From contig NC_018015.1 of assembly GCF_000265525.1 (NCBI RefSeq), forward strand, positions 1 to 64,000: a stretch of DNA of 64,000 nt, in the 5' to 3' direction. Shown here piece after piece: positions 49,052 through 57,835 of this stretch. A program made the translations under genes and the position numbers. The first letter of the stretch is position 1. The number at the start of each line of letters is the position of its first letter. The notes beneath the pieces are model-generated. The model worked only from the letters and a program-made list of their open reading frames with translations. It had not been told where the DNA came from and did no database searches. The stretch is from Thermococcus cleftensis (GTDB taxonomy: Archaea > Methanobacteriota_B > Thermococci > Thermococcales > Thermococcaceae).

Positions 49052-50197
49052 TTAGGTGGATCTCTTCTCTTCCTCTGGGAACTTCCAGCTCTTCGTTATC
49101 CGCGTCACGTTCCGGACGAGGGCCTTCTCCTCTGGGTGCCTTGAGACGAACTCCTCCAGGAAGGAAATAAGCTCGTCGTAGGCCGGCTTGTCTATCGGGA
49201 ACGGCACCCTGTCTTTACCGCCAACGGCGTAGGTGAACTTGAAGGGGTCGGGCGGGTGAGTTACGGGGTCCTTCCAGCTCGGGTGGACGTCGTAGACGAG
49301 TTCAAGAACGAGCGACAGGGCTCTAAGAGTGCTTGGGCCGAGGCCCTTCAGGAGAAGGAACTCTTCATAGTTCGAAACGCTCAGCTCGCGGGCGAACTCT
49401 AAAGCTCGCTTGTTCAGCTCAAACCTTCCCAGACTTTCGTAGCGCTTCATAATGGAAACCTCATCGACATCGCGGGGCTTGTAGTAGACGAGCGGCCGGT
49501 AGCCTTTGGCGAGCGCTTTCAGGCTCTCAAGCTCGCGCTCTATCTTAACCGGGCTCTCCTGGACCACGTCGAGGAGCGTCTTCTGATACTCCCTCGATTC
49601 TTTCGATACCGTGTTCAGGGCGAACTCTCTCCTCAGACCGGAGATGGCACTGTGGGGGTCGAGGGTAAAGGTTTCGGCGTCGAACCAATGGAAGCGCCTC
49701 GCCATCCTTTCGGCCTCGTTCATGCCCTGCTGTACCACCGCCCAGTTGCCCTCCTCATCGAGGAAGAAGACGTGGTGGTAGAGCTGGTAGCCGGTCTGGA
49801 GTGCAACCGTGTCAACTTTGGCCACAAGCCTCGATGTCCTCACGTAGGGTTCCGGGTCGAGTTCGTAGAGTTCGGCTATGGTTTTCAGCTCCTCTGGCGT
49901 GGCGCGGCTCTTCTTCCCCTTGCCCCCTGCAGCTTTCACGCCAAGCTCCTCCCTCCAGAGGGCGTCCTTTATCATGCCCGCCGTTACGGTCGTCGAGCCT
50001 GAGGAGTCCCAGTCCATTCCGATGACGTTGTTGAAGGCCTGGAACCACACCGGGTCGGAGAGTCTCTCCAGGAGTCCCTTGGTGCCGTACTCCTCAACCG
50101 CCAGGATCAGAACTAACCGGGTGAGCTTTCTCATTCTTTGTGCTAGCCACGCGGGAACGCGGCCGCCGTGGAGGGGCAGATCGGCTACGTTCCTCAT
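49052..50197 (-). CDS. DUF763 protein
   Basis: A 381-residue member of a family named from archaea and thermophilic bacteria: MRNVADLPLHGGRVPAWL at the start, IGMDWDSSGSTTVTAG, FALNTVSKESREYQKTLLDV and a helix-hairpin-helix-like KGLGPSTLRALSLVLE near residue 300. The last suggests nucleic-acid contact; the function is unknown. ATG 50197 stands about 27 bases after CGTTAAAAC (50220-50228), fitting a leaderless message. The longer upstream reading only mirrors serK. Confidence 0.82.
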   Translation of the reverse strand: MRNVADLPLHGGRVPAWLAQRMRKLTRLVLILAVEEYGTKGLLERLSDPVWFQAFNNVIGMDWDSSGSTTVTAGMIKDALWREELGVKAAGGKGKKSRATPEELKTIAELYELDPEPYVRTSRLVAKVDTVALQTGYQLYHHVFFLDEEGNWAVVQQGMNEAERMARRFHWFDAETFTLDPHSAISGLRREFALNTVSKESREYQKTLLDVVQESPVKIERELESLKALAKGYRPLVYYKPRDVDEVSIMKRYESLGRFELNKRALEFARELSVSNYEEFLLLKGLGPSTLRALSLVLELVYDVHPSWKDPVTHPPDPFKFTYAVGGKDRVPFPIDKPAYDELISFLEEFVSRHPEEKALVRNVTRITKSWKFPEEEKRST

Positions 50198-50365
50198 CGA
50201 AGTTATATAACCGTCCGGAGTTTTAACGCTTGTCCCGGAAGAATCTTCATTGTTATTGTACCAAAAGCGCAGAATCATCGGGTGGTCTTGGTCATATGGG
50301 GGGAAAGCCTTTTTATCCCTGGTCCCGATTCTCCTTCGCCGGTTAGGCTCACGGAGGGTTTGAAG

Positions 50366-51094
50366 ATGGGAGTTGAAAAGGTTCCGAAGTACGATATCCC
50401 GACCGTCAAGGTGGACTACGTCTTCATAGAGCTCGACAAGATGAAGCCCCACGAACAGCTCGTCCAGAAGGAGCTCGAGGCATTCATCGAGAGCGTCACA
50501 GGCTCCGGTCTCTTCTGGAAGCCGATGCTCCTCGCCAAGATTCCGGGAACCGACGAGTACCTCATCGTCGATGGCCACCACCGCTGGGCAGGCCTCCAGA
50601 AGCTCGGAGCGAAGAGGGCTCCCTCCGTCATACTCGACTACTTCAGCGACGACGTCAAGGTCTACACTTGGTACCCTGCCTTCAAGGGAAACCTTGAGGA
50701 GGTTCTTGAGAGGCTCAAGGCAGAGGGGCTTGAGGTGGTCGAGGATCCCGAGGCGGAGGAGAAGGCCGAGAGGGGAGAGATTGCCTTTGCCATCGTCGGT
50801 GAGAAGGTCTTCGCCGTTCCGGGTGGTCTTGAAGAGCAGAAGAAAGTCAGCAAGGTTCTCGACGAGATGAGCGTCGAGGGCAGGATCGAGCTCATCTACT
50901 ACGGCCTCAAGGAGGACGCTCGCGAGGATATGGCCAAGGGCGAGATCGACTACGTCTTCATCAGGAAGGCCCCAAGCAAGGAGGAGGTCATGGAACTCGT
51001 CAAGCGTGGTGAGGTCTACTCCCCGAAGACCACCAGGCACGTCCTGCCCTTCAACCCGGACAAGATCGACGTCAAGCTCGAGGAGCTGTTCTGA
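50366..51094 (+). CDS. serK: ADP-dependent free L-serine kinase SerK
   Basis: A 242-residue ParB/Srx-fold kinase matching the Thermococcus kodakarensis serine kinase almost throughout. Glu30, the catalytic base there, is present in MKPHE, and LIVDGHHRWAGLQKLGAK forms the nucleotide site. It phosphorylates free serine with ADP, giving O-phosphoserine for cysteine synthesis. ATG 50366 follows GGAGGG; CCTTTTTATCC at about 50307-50317 is the TATA box. Confidence 0.95.
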   Translation: MGVEKVPKYDIPTVKVDYVFIELDKMKPHEQLVQKELEAFIESVTGSGLFWKPMLLAKIPGTDEYLIVDGHHRWAGLQKLGAKRAPSVILDYFSDDVKVYTWYPAFKGNLEEVLERLKAEGLEVVEDPEAEEKAERGEIAFAIVGEKVFAVPGGLEEQKKVSKVLDEMSVEGRIELIYYGLKEDAREDMAKGEIDYVFIRKAPSKEEVMELVKRGEVYSPKTTRHVLPFNPDKIDVKLEELF

Positions 51095-51182
51095 AACCTT
51101 TTAACCCCTTTTTCCTATCCTCACCGCCGATGACGAGGGATCAACCGGCTGATTGGTGATGAGCAGTCCAGGAGGCCGAGGC

Positions 51183-51842
51183 ATGATTAGGGGATTGATA
51201 TTCGACGTTGATGAAACCCTGGTCTACTACGAGGGTTATACCCTGAAGAGCTGGTACGAAGAGGTCGGACGGCCAGCAATGGAGAGGCTCGGCGTGGTTC
51301 TCGACTGGGAAACCTTCAGGCGGATCGTGAAGGGTGAGCTCTCGAGAAGGTACGTCGAGCGCTTTGGCATAGACCACGTCGAGTTCTGGAAGGCGATGGA
51401 CAGGGCAAACAGGGCCTACCGCGAGAGGCTCCTACGCGAGGGAAAGATCAAACCCTTCCCGGACGTTGAAGCCCTTGGAGAGCTCAGGAATCTCGGGCTG
51501 AAGCTTGCCGCGGTGAGCAACGCCTCCCAGGACAACACCGAGCTCGTTTTGGGGGCCTTTGGGCTTGATAAGCATTTTGACGTCGTATTCGGGAAGGACT
51601 ACTCCTATCTGGACGGCGTGAAGCCGAGCCCCTACCTCGTGAACAAAGCTTTGAACGCCCTCAACCTGAAGCCCGGAGAGGTTCTCCTCGTTGGCGACAG
51701 CTCAAACGACGTCTTAGCCGGTAAAAACGCGGGGATAAAAACGGTAAACGTCACGCGCTTTGAAAGGGTCGATGGGGCCGACCACTACGTCGAGAACCTC
51801 TGGGAGCTCGTCGAGCTCGTGAAAAAGATGCTGGGGACTTAG
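51183..51842 (+). CDS. HAD-superfamily phosphatase
   Basis: A 219-residue HAD hydrolase: motif I DVDET (residues 8-12), motif II SNASQDN, a Lys in GVKPSPYLVNKALN and motif III VLLVGDSSNDVLAGKNAG. A helical cap lies between motif I and II, as in phosphoglycolate phosphatase-like enzymes; the substrate is not readable. ATG 51183 follows GGAGG; the GTG at 51153 is less likely. Confidence 0.9.
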   Translation: MIRGLIFDVDETLVYYEGYTLKSWYEEVGRPAMERLGVVLDWETFRRIVKGELSRRYVERFGIDHVEFWKAMDRANRAYRERLLREGKIKPFPDVEALGELRNLGLKLAAVSNASQDNTELVLGAFGLDKHFDVVFGKDYSYLDGVKPSPYLVNKALNALNLKPGEVLLVGDSSNDVLAGKNAGIKTVNVTRFERVDGADHYVENLWELVELVKKMLGT

Positions 51843-52612
51843 TCCCCGTAAAACTCCTTCTCGAAGACGTCTATCCCGACCTCGAGACCGTCGAGCCAGT
51901 CGAGGAACTTGCCAACGTTCTCGTCCCGGAATATCGCACCGTGCTGGGGAGCTATGACCTTGGGCTTCAGCTTCCTGATTGAGCGAACCCATGCCCTCAG
52001 CGCCTTGGTTGAGCTCATGTAGCGCCTGTGGAAGGCCTCCATGTGCTTAACGTGCTCCTCGAAGTCCTCGACGAAAAGGTACCACTCACCCTCCGGAAAA
52101 GCGGCCGCACCTATGTCCGTGCTGAAGAGTATTCCGCTCTTCTCGTCGTAGAAGGCGAAGTTACCTGGACTGTGGAGATAGTGGGCGGGGACTGCCCTTA
52201 TCACGGAGTTTCCGAGCTTGAACTCCATTCCCCCGTCAGGGATTCCGATCGTCCTTCCGGCGCTCAGCACGGCCATGTGGGGGATGAACCTAACCCAGAG
52301 CTCCGAGACGGCCACCTTGGCCAAGGGTGCGTACTCGAACCACAGGTTCAGGCCGGCGACGACGTCCGGGTCCTGGTGGGAGTACATGAGGTACTTTATC
52401 TGCGTGGGTGGGATTAGTGACGAGACGTTCCTCAGCACCCTCGAGAAGACGAAGAAGCCCCCCGGCTCCACCAGCGCCCCCTCGTTGCCGTCTATCACCA
52501 GGTACTGGTTGGTGAGTATCCCCTTCTCGTCTTCGGCCTCCTCTATGCCGAGCCAGTAAACCTTGTGTTCCCCGTCGTCGTAGAGCGGGTAGCTGTTCAT
52601 GTTCCTTATCAT
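51839..52612 (-). CDS. MBL-fold oxygen-binding diiron (ODP-like) protein
   Basis: A 257-residue metallo-beta-lactamase-fold protein. It keeps NQYLVIDGNEGALVEPGG, the family-specific SHQDPDVVAGL in place of HxHxDH, HYLHSPGNFAFYD and APQHGAIF. This is the metal site of the flavodiiron core without a flavodoxin domain, as in ODP oxygen sensors; a role in O2 or NO handling is inferred. ATG 52612 lies one base after the preceding stop with GGAGGTG upstream. Its end overlaps the HAD gene by four bases. Confidence 0.82.
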   Translation of the reverse strand: MIRNMNSYPLYDDGEHKVYWLGIEEAEDEKGILTNQYLVIDGNEGALVEPGGFFVFSRVLRNVSSLIPPTQIKYLMYSHQDPDVVAGLNLWFEYAPLAKVAVSELWVRFIPHMAVLSAGRTIGIPDGGMEFKLGNSVIRAVPAHYLHSPGNFAFYDEKSGILFSTDIGAAAFPEGEWYLFVEDFEEHVKHMEAFHRRYMSSTKALRAWVRSIRKLKPKVIAPQHGAIFRDENVGKFLDWLDGLEVGIDVFEKEFYGD

Positions 52613-52613
52613 C

Positions 52614-53408
52614 TCAGGCACCTCCAACTGGAACCCATACATTCACCATGTACGCCCCCTCGATTCCGGAGACTATCTCGAGGGCCTCCCTGGCGGTGTT
52701 CTCGTCCTCAACCTTGACAACCCTGCTACCGTTCTGGTCCCGGTACTCCACCGCGAGCACCTGGCTGCCCCTCAGGAGGAGCTTGAAGGACCTGCTCCCG
52801 TCCTGGGTGACACCGGAGACGTAGAGGACGCTGTCGCTCAGTCTGTCACGGATCTCCGTTATGACATTCAGCAGACCGCCCTTCTGGACTATGTGGAGTC
52901 CGCTGTGCACCATCTTTGACTTGGACAGGAACGTCGCCACGCTCATCGGGTCGGAGAAGTCTACTCCATCGACGATACTTGATGAGGCCGATGGTGACGG
53001 GATCGGACCAAGGTTCTCAGCTAGCTCCTTCAGGCTCTTGGCAATCCCCTTGGTGAGTATCTCAAGGGGCTTTCCTAACAGGAGTTCCCCTCTTCCCTGG
53101 TACGAGAGCTCGACGTTTGCGGTAACGCTCTTTTGCCACTCTTTTAACGTCACAGTAGCCGTCAAATGGCTCTTTCTACCAATTCCCTCGTAGATGTAAC
53201 TACTGCTGTCGGTCATTACAGTGAACGCGTAGGTGTCTCCAAACTTGAATACAAATCTGGGTAGTAGTATCTCCGCTTGAACGCCGTTCTTAGTACTCAC
53301 CTTCACCACATAGGGCCAGTTTGTGATGAACTGAGGTGCGTCTTCCAGTATTCTTTCAATGTTCTCCCGGGGAGCGTTTATCTCCACGGAGGTCTCTCTG
53401 CGCTTCAT
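52614..53408 (-). CDS. hypothetical protein with SRPBCC-like N-terminal domain
   Basis: A 264-residue protein. The first 125 residues look like a START/SRPBCC beta-grasp (VEINAPRENIERILEDAPQF, KSVTANVELSYQGRGELLLG, followed by a long helix). A Ser-rich linker (PSPSASSS) leads to a second domain with LLRGSQVLAVEYRD. The fold call is from pattern only. Middle gene of a three-gene leftward operon with ATGA overlap. Confidence 0.6.
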   Translation of the reverse strand: MKRRETSVEINAPRENIERILEDAPQFITNWPYVVKVSTKNGVQAEILLPRFVFKFGDTYAFTVMTDSSSYIYEGIGRKSHLTATVTLKEWQKSVTANVELSYQGRGELLLGKPLEILTKGIAKSLKELAENLGPIPSPSASSSIVDGVDFSDPMSVATFLSKSKMVHSGLHIVQKGGLLNVITEIRDRLSDSVLYVSGVTQDGSRSFKLLLRGSQVLAVEYRDQNGSRVVKVEDENTAREALEIVSGIEGAYMVNVWVPVGGA

Positions 53409-53776
53409 ACGACCTCACCCAGGACTTCCTGAAGGCGAAGATAGGCACCCTCCACGCCTTCCAACGGGTTTACCGGCACGAGGAAATACACCCTGTGGTC
53501 GTCTCTGAAGGTCAGTCGTCTTTCCATGTCGTGGAACACTACCTCAACTTCCATTCCAGTTATCCTGTCCCCCATGAGCTCAAGTATCCCGACGAGGTGG
53601 GGTACTGCACCCTCTGGGGGTTCACTCATATGTCCCCATATGCGGTAAAGATGCCCAAACGGATCAAAGGTCCAAACGGGTGAAGTTCCAACAGTGTTCT
53701 TCACTTCGGATATCATTTCTTTACACCTTGTGAATTTCACAATTTCTTGTAGCCTAGACAAAAGTGGTAGGTTCAT
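53405..53776 (-). CDS. hypothetical protein
   Basis: A 123-residue protein, not recognised: SRLQEIVKFTRCKEMISEVK, FDPFGHLYRIWGHM, MEVEVVFHDMERRLTFRDDH. It overlaps the SRPBCC-like gene by four bases and begins their operon. GTTTAAACC about 20-28 bases before the ATG suggests a leaderless start. Confidence 0.65.
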   Translation of the reverse strand: MNLPLLSRLQEIVKFTRCKEMISEVKNTVGTSPVWTFDPFGHLYRIWGHMSEPPEGAVPHLVGILELMGDRITGMEVEVVFHDMERRLTFRDDHRVYFLVPVNPLEGVEGAYLRLQEVLGEVV

Positions 53777-53860
53777 TTTTTAAACCTTTGGTTTAAACTT
53801 CGTAACATTTGAATTTAAAACTTCGAAATTCTTACCTTTGATCCGTGATACCTCATTATC

Positions 53861-53870
53861 CTTATATACA
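53861..53870 (+). promoter_or_regulatory. TATA box of the SPFH operon
   Basis: CTTATATACA. It overlaps the first in-frame ATG at 53870, so translation must begin later, at 53897 or the next two ATGs. Confidence 0.6.
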
Positions 53871-53896
53871 TGAAGAAACAAACTGACCAAGTCGTG

Positions 53897-54919
53897 ATGA
53901 TGATGGAACCCCAAGGCTTTAGATGTGAGAGGTGCGGTGCGCCTCTCGAGGTGTCTCCCGAGACGATAGTAGCGGTCTGCCCATACTGCGGTTTTCCAAA
54001 CCACATAAGTGGCAACCTGAAGACTGAGAACATTCACATCGTTCCAACGATGGATAAAAACGCCATAGCCAAGGCCTTCTGGAAGCGCGTTGAGAGGGAC
54101 TTCGACCTGAAGAGGATGAAGGAACAGATTGAGATAGTTGACATCGAAGGCCACTACGCCCCTTACTGGGTGGGCGATGTTCACGTCGAGGGTGACGTCG
54201 AGTACATGGTGCGCGAGGAGGAGTGCCACACCGATTCCGAAGGCGAAACCCACTGCCACACGGTAGAGAGGCACTACCATGACCACGTCGATGAGACCCT
54301 CGGCCTAATAGGCTCCGCGAGGAGGCAGGTCAAGAGCTTTGGCGTTGACGACATAATCGCCCACTACTCCCGACACAGGCCAAAGGGAAAGAAACTCCTC
54401 GAGCTGGACGAGGGGGAGTGGGGCAGGATAAAGCTGGAGGTACTCAACACGGAGATGGACGAGGTCCAGGCCAAGATGATGATGCGGGAGGACGCCATAG
54501 ACGTCATAAGGAACCGCTATTCGGCCAAGGCGGACAGAATAGAGCGCTTCGACGTAACCGCCGACGAACCGAGGAACGTCTCCCTGATTCTCCTCCCGAT
54601 GTGGACGGTCTACTATAAACACGAGAACTCGATATACCACGCCGTCTTCGCTGGCTGGGACGGAAAGGACGTAGCCGCCACCGAGCCCATGCCGATCTGG
54701 AGGCGCGCCCAGTACATGGCAGGCATAGTCCTCGGCGTCCTGATAGGTGCCGCTGGAGCTGCCTACGGCGGTGCCAACGGCTCCGCGATGGTCTCGTTGC
54801 TCTCACTGATAATCGGCGCCGGCGCGGGAGGCTACTTCGGCTCGCTGGTTCTGGAGGGACAGAGGACGGAGAGGAGCACGGGATTCATGGGGAACTTCAT
54901 GGGAGGGCTTAAGAGGTGA
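53897..54919 (+). CDS. zinc-ribbon membrane protein (first gene of SPFH operon)
   Basis: About 340 residues. N-terminal zinc ribbon (FRCERCGAPLE...VCPYCG); a soluble domain with a His/Cys-rich loop (EECHTDSEGETHCHTVERHYHDH) that could bind metal; LPMWTVYYKHE before the membrane; then two C-terminal helices (AGIVLGVLIGAAGAAYGG and SLLSLIIGAGAGGYFGSLV). The plan matches YdjG/YdjH-type proteins encoded beside SPFH proteins in Bacillus. The start is set by the TATA position. Confidence 0.72.
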   Translation: MMMEPQGFRCERCGAPLEVSPETIVAVCPYCGFPNHISGNLKTENIHIVPTMDKNAIAKAFWKRVERDFDLKRMKEQIEIVDIEGHYAPYWVGDVHVEGDVEYMVREEECHTDSEGETHCHTVERHYHDHVDETLGLIGSARRQVKSFGVDDIIAHYSRHRPKGKKLLELDEGEWGRIKLEVLNTEMDEVQAKMMMREDAIDVIRNRYSAKADRIERFDVTADEPRNVSLILLPMWTVYYKHENSIYHAVFAGWDGKDVAATEPMPIWRRAQYMAGIVLGVLIGAAGAAYGGANGSAMVSLLSLIIGAGAGGYFGSLVLEGQRTERSTGFMGNFMGGLKR

Positions 54920-54924
54920 TTCAG

Positions 54925-55818
54925 ATGGAGGTTCAGTGTCCAACCTGCTCGGCCAGGTTCAAGGTTCCCGACACGGTGAGCGTGGTAACGTGCCCCTACT
55001 GCGGAACCACCTTCCACCTGGAGACCGGGGAAGAGGCCGGAGAGCACTTCTTCTTTCCGCCGATGAGGAAAGACGCCGGTGGTGTTCTGCTCAAGTTCCT
55101 CTCAAGGCAGTACGGTGCTCCGGCCGACATAACCGGGGCAAAGGTGACTAAAAAGGAACTCCACTGGGTGCCGGTTTACTTCTTCTACCTCCACGGGAAG
55201 AGCAAGCGGTGGGGGACGATAGAGGAAGTCCGCTTCGTGGGAATACCCGCTGGCTCGCCCTTCAGGGAGCTTCTCAGGGACTATCCCTTCCCCATCAGGG
55301 GCAAGCGCTTCTTCGATGAGGCAGTGGTCAAGAAGGGCAGGTACTACGAGCCGGAGATATCGAGGGAAGAGGCGGAGGCTATGGCGAGGAAGCTCATCGA
55401 GAGTGCGTTGCTGAGCGAGGCCTCGCAGGAGGACAAGTCCCTGGGCGACTTTGAGATAGAGGTGAAGTACCAGGGACTCGTTCACTATCCCCTCTGGGAG
55501 GTTCACTACGAGTACGGTGGGGAGGGCTTTGCCGGCTACGTCGACGGCACCGACGGGAGGGTCGTTCAGGCGGAGTACCCGCTCATGAGCGGGGCGAGGA
55601 AGAAGGCCAGCCTCCTGGGGGCAGGTGTTCTCGGCGCGGGCCTGGTCTTCGGCATAGCCGCGGCCGGCATTTACGGGAGTGCCTGGGGCCTCATCGGCGG
55701 ACTCATCTCAGCTGGCGCCGGAGCCTTCGGCATATTCCGGAAAGGGGCCGTGAAGAGGAGGAAGGTAAGCGAGGTTATGAGGCTCAACAGGGGCAACCTG
55801 TATTTCAAGCCTATGTGA
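54925..55818 (+). CDS. zinc-ribbon membrane protein (second gene of SPFH operon)
   Basis: About 297 residues with the same plan as its upstream neighbour: a ribbon (QCPTCSARFKV...TCPYCGTTFHL), a soluble domain with HWVPVYFFYLHGKSKRWGTI and LVHYPLWEVHYEYGG, and two C-terminal helices with GAGVLGAGLVFGIAAAGIYG. The two genes look like an old tandem duplication. ATG 54925 has GAGGTG upstream; the in-frame GTG 54916 overlaps the previous stop. Confidence 0.72.
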   Translation: MEVQCPTCSARFKVPDTVSVVTCPYCGTTFHLETGEEAGEHFFFPPMRKDAGGVLLKFLSRQYGAPADITGAKVTKKELHWVPVYFFYLHGKSKRWGTIEEVRFVGIPAGSPFRELLRDYPFPIRGKRFFDEAVVKKGRYYEPEISREEAEAMARKLIESALLSEASQEDKSLGDFEIEVKYQGLVHYPLWEVHYEYGGEGFAGYVDGTDGRVVQAEYPLMSGARKKASLLGAGVLGAGLVFGIAAAGIYGSAWGLIGGLISAGAGAFGIFRKGAVKRRKVSEVMRLNRGNLYFKPM

Positions 55819-55828
55819 GGTGTTGGTT

Positions 55829-56323
55829 ATGGGAAAGGAAACATCGATAGTTGAGAAGCTCGAACTCGTCATACCGGGCTTCCACGGTTACAAGAAGAAG
55901 GAACTCATAAGGGAGGACGACAGGCTCGTCCGTGGAAAGGTGGCTGACACTCTTGCCCTGGCCAGGAGGGAGATGGAGCGGGCTCTACAGCGCTGCGCCA
56001 TGGTAAGCTGTGCCCAGCTAGTGGCTATAGACAACCTGAGAAAGAAGCTCATGGCCCTGGAGAGCAGGGTGAGGCACGCGGAGGCCGGTTACAGGGGCTA
56101 CTTTGACAGGGTGAAGTTCAAGGAGGAGGAGCTCAACAGGCTCTTGGAATACGACGCCAAGATGATAGAGCTGGCCGAGGAGATACTGAACGAGGTTAAG
56201 GCCCTGAACGGCCAGATAGCGAACCCACAGGCTCTGGGCATGGCCGTCCTGAACCTCGACGACAAGCTGGTGAACTTCGAGGAAGTCCTTGGCAAGAGAA
56301 TGAGCTTCGCGGCGGGTGAGTGA
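55829..56323 (+). CDS. coiled-coil protein (third gene of SPFH operon)
   Basis: A 164-residue, almost all-helical protein: SIVEKLELVIPGFHGYKKKEL at the start, then LALARREMERALQRC, NLRKKLMALESRVRHAEAGY and a third long helix to the end. Length and heptads recall a trimmed PspA or ESCRT-III-like protein, and it takes the place PspA holds beside ydjGHI in Bacillus, but I cannot confirm homology. Confidence 0.68.
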   Translation: MGKETSIVEKLELVIPGFHGYKKKELIREDDRLVRGKVADTLALARREMERALQRCAMVSCAQLVAIDNLRKKLMALESRVRHAEAGYRGYFDRVKFKEEELNRLLEYDAKMIELAEEILNEVKALNGQIANPQALGMAVLNLDDKLVNFEEVLGKRMSFAAGE

Positions 56324-56324
56324 G

Positions 56325-57311
56325 ATGGCTCAGGTCATAGAGTGGGTAAACCCCGGTGAGGACGAGATAATCTGGCGCTACCCCAACGAGGTCATCAAGT
56401 GGGGCGCCCAGCTGATAGTCCACGAGTACGAGGTAGCGGTCTTCATGCGCGACGGCAAGATCTACGACGTTCTCGGCCCCGGAAGGCACACGCTGACGAC
56501 GCAGAATCTTCCACTCCTCTACAGGCTCGTTGGCGGTTCAAACAGCCCGTTTAAGGCGACGGTGATTTTCGTCAGCATGAAGCAGTTCCAGGGGCGCTAC
56601 GGAGGAGAAACGCAGACGAGGGAACTCGCCCCGGTCAAGTACTACGGTGTCTACTGGTTCAAGGTCGCTGACCCCGTTCTTTTCATCACCGAGGTCGTCG
56701 GTGGCCAGAGCCTCTACGACACTGCTGACGTCACCAAGTTCATTCGCGCCTACTTCAACGAGGGCATGATGAAGCACCTCAGCGCCTACTCAATCGTCGA
56801 CCTCTTCCAGAACCTCGACATGGTCAGCACGCAGGTCAAGGTGAAGCTCATGGAGGACTTCCGCAGGCTCGGCCTTGAACTGGTCGATGTGAAGATTGAA
56901 GGTGTGAACACGACCGACGAGTGGCGCCAGAGGCTCTTCTGGATAATGCAGACTGGCAATGCCCAGGCTGTTATGCAGATGGACACCGCGAAGCAGGTCG
57001 CGGCGGAGCTTGGGAAGAGCGAGGGGGCCGCGATAGGCACGGGAATGGTGGTGATGCCCCAGCTCCTTCAGCAGCCGGCTCAACCAGCACAGCCGGCACA
57101 GCCCTACGCCGGTGGGGGCGTTCCGCCTGCAGGATACCAGCAACCGGCTCAACAAGCGGGCCAGGAGATATGCCCCTACTGCGGCAAGCCGATTCCAGCC
57201 GGAGCGCGCTTCTGCCCCTACTGCGGGCACGAGATCAAGCGCTGTCCCAACGGCCACGTAGTCCCGGAGGGGGCGAAGTTCTGCCCGGTCTGCGGGGCGA
57301 AAATAGAGTGA
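56325..57311 (+). CDS. SPFH/band-7 domain protein with C-terminal double zinc ribbon
   Basis: A 328-residue YdjI-like protein. Residues 1-230 are the SPFH domain: GEDEIIWRYPNEVIKWGAQLIV, VLGPGRHTL, VKYYGVYWFKVADPVLFI, GLELVDVKIEGVNT. A low-complexity Pro/Gln/Ala linker follows (QQPAQPAQPAQPYAGGG). Then come two ribbons: ICPYCGKPIPAGARFCPYCG and RCPNGHVVPEGAKFCPVCG. Lacks an N-terminal membrane helix, so it must be held at the membrane by partners. ATG 56325 is next to the previous stop. Confidence 0.88.
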   Translation: MAQVIEWVNPGEDEIIWRYPNEVIKWGAQLIVHEYEVAVFMRDGKIYDVLGPGRHTLTTQNLPLLYRLVGGSNSPFKATVIFVSMKQFQGRYGGETQTRELAPVKYYGVYWFKVADPVLFITEVVGGQSLYDTADVTKFIRAYFNEGMMKHLSAYSIVDLFQNLDMVSTQVKVKLMEDFRRLGLELVDVKIEGVNTTDEWRQRLFWIMQTGNAQAVMQMDTAKQVAAELGKSEGAAIGTGMVVMPQLLQQPAQPAQPAQPYAGGGVPPAGYQQPAQQAGQEICPYCGKPIPAGARFCPYCGHEIKRCPNGHVVPEGAKFCPVCGAKIE

Positions 57312-57312
57312 G

Positions 57313-57332
57313 CTTTTTTCTTTACACTTTTA
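57313..57332 (+). terminator. T-rich terminator of the SPFH operon
   Basis: GCTTTTTTCTTTACACTTTT right after the last stop codon. Confidence 0.55.
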
Positions 57333-57379
57333 GGGCAACGTTCGGGGGCTTGAGACAAGACGTTTCGGGCTGCTTCTGT

Positions 57380-57835
57380 CTACAGCTCTTTAATAGACGT
57401 CACCAGCTTAATCCCCTCTCCCCTACAGGCGCTCTTAAAGTCCCGGTCGAGGGATACGAGGGTATCAACGCCGTAGTACTCGGCAGTTGCGAGTATGAGT
57501 GCATCGTTCGGAAGCAGGCCGTATGTCTTTGATACGCGGAGGGCTATTGTAGAGATGTCGTAGTTCACTTCAAGGAAATCTGGAATCGCGAGCATGGGGA
57601 GCACGACCCTCTCGAACTCCTCCACGGCCTTGGAAACTTTTTCAGGGTTCTTCTTGGCGCTCCAGTATGAACCAGCCCTTATGCGTATGAAGTGGTACAT
57701 AACCTCGCTGAAGACAACGTCGTTTATGAAGACCCTCCAGTCCGAGCGCAGGAGGCGTGAAAGTATGTCCTCCGCCTCACCGTCCCCTTTGAGTGCCTCG
57801 ATGAAAACGTTGCTATCCACCAGAAAGCTCCTCAT
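57380..57835 (-). CDS. PIN-domain ribonuclease toxin (VapC-like)
   Basis: A 151-residue PIN protein: FLVDSNVFIEALKG, FINDVVFSEVMYHFI, LLPNDALILATAEYYG and LVSLDRDF carry the acidic active-site set. Close paralogue of the toxin at 10165. It overlaps its antitoxin by 23 bases and lies downstream of the SPFH operon on the other strand. Confidence 0.88.
   Translation of the reverse strand: MRSFLVDSNVFIEALKGDGEAEDILSRLLRSDWRVFINDVVFSEVMYHFIRIRAGSYWSAKKNPEKVSKAVEEFERVVLPMLAIPDFLEVNYDISTIALRVSKTYGLLPNDALILATAEYYGVDTLVSLDRDFKSACRGEGIKLVTSIKEL

Noticed and set aside
50198-51040. Long N-terminal extension of the DUF763 protein
   Set aside because: It is only the antisense of serK; family members start at the MRNVADLPLHGG position.
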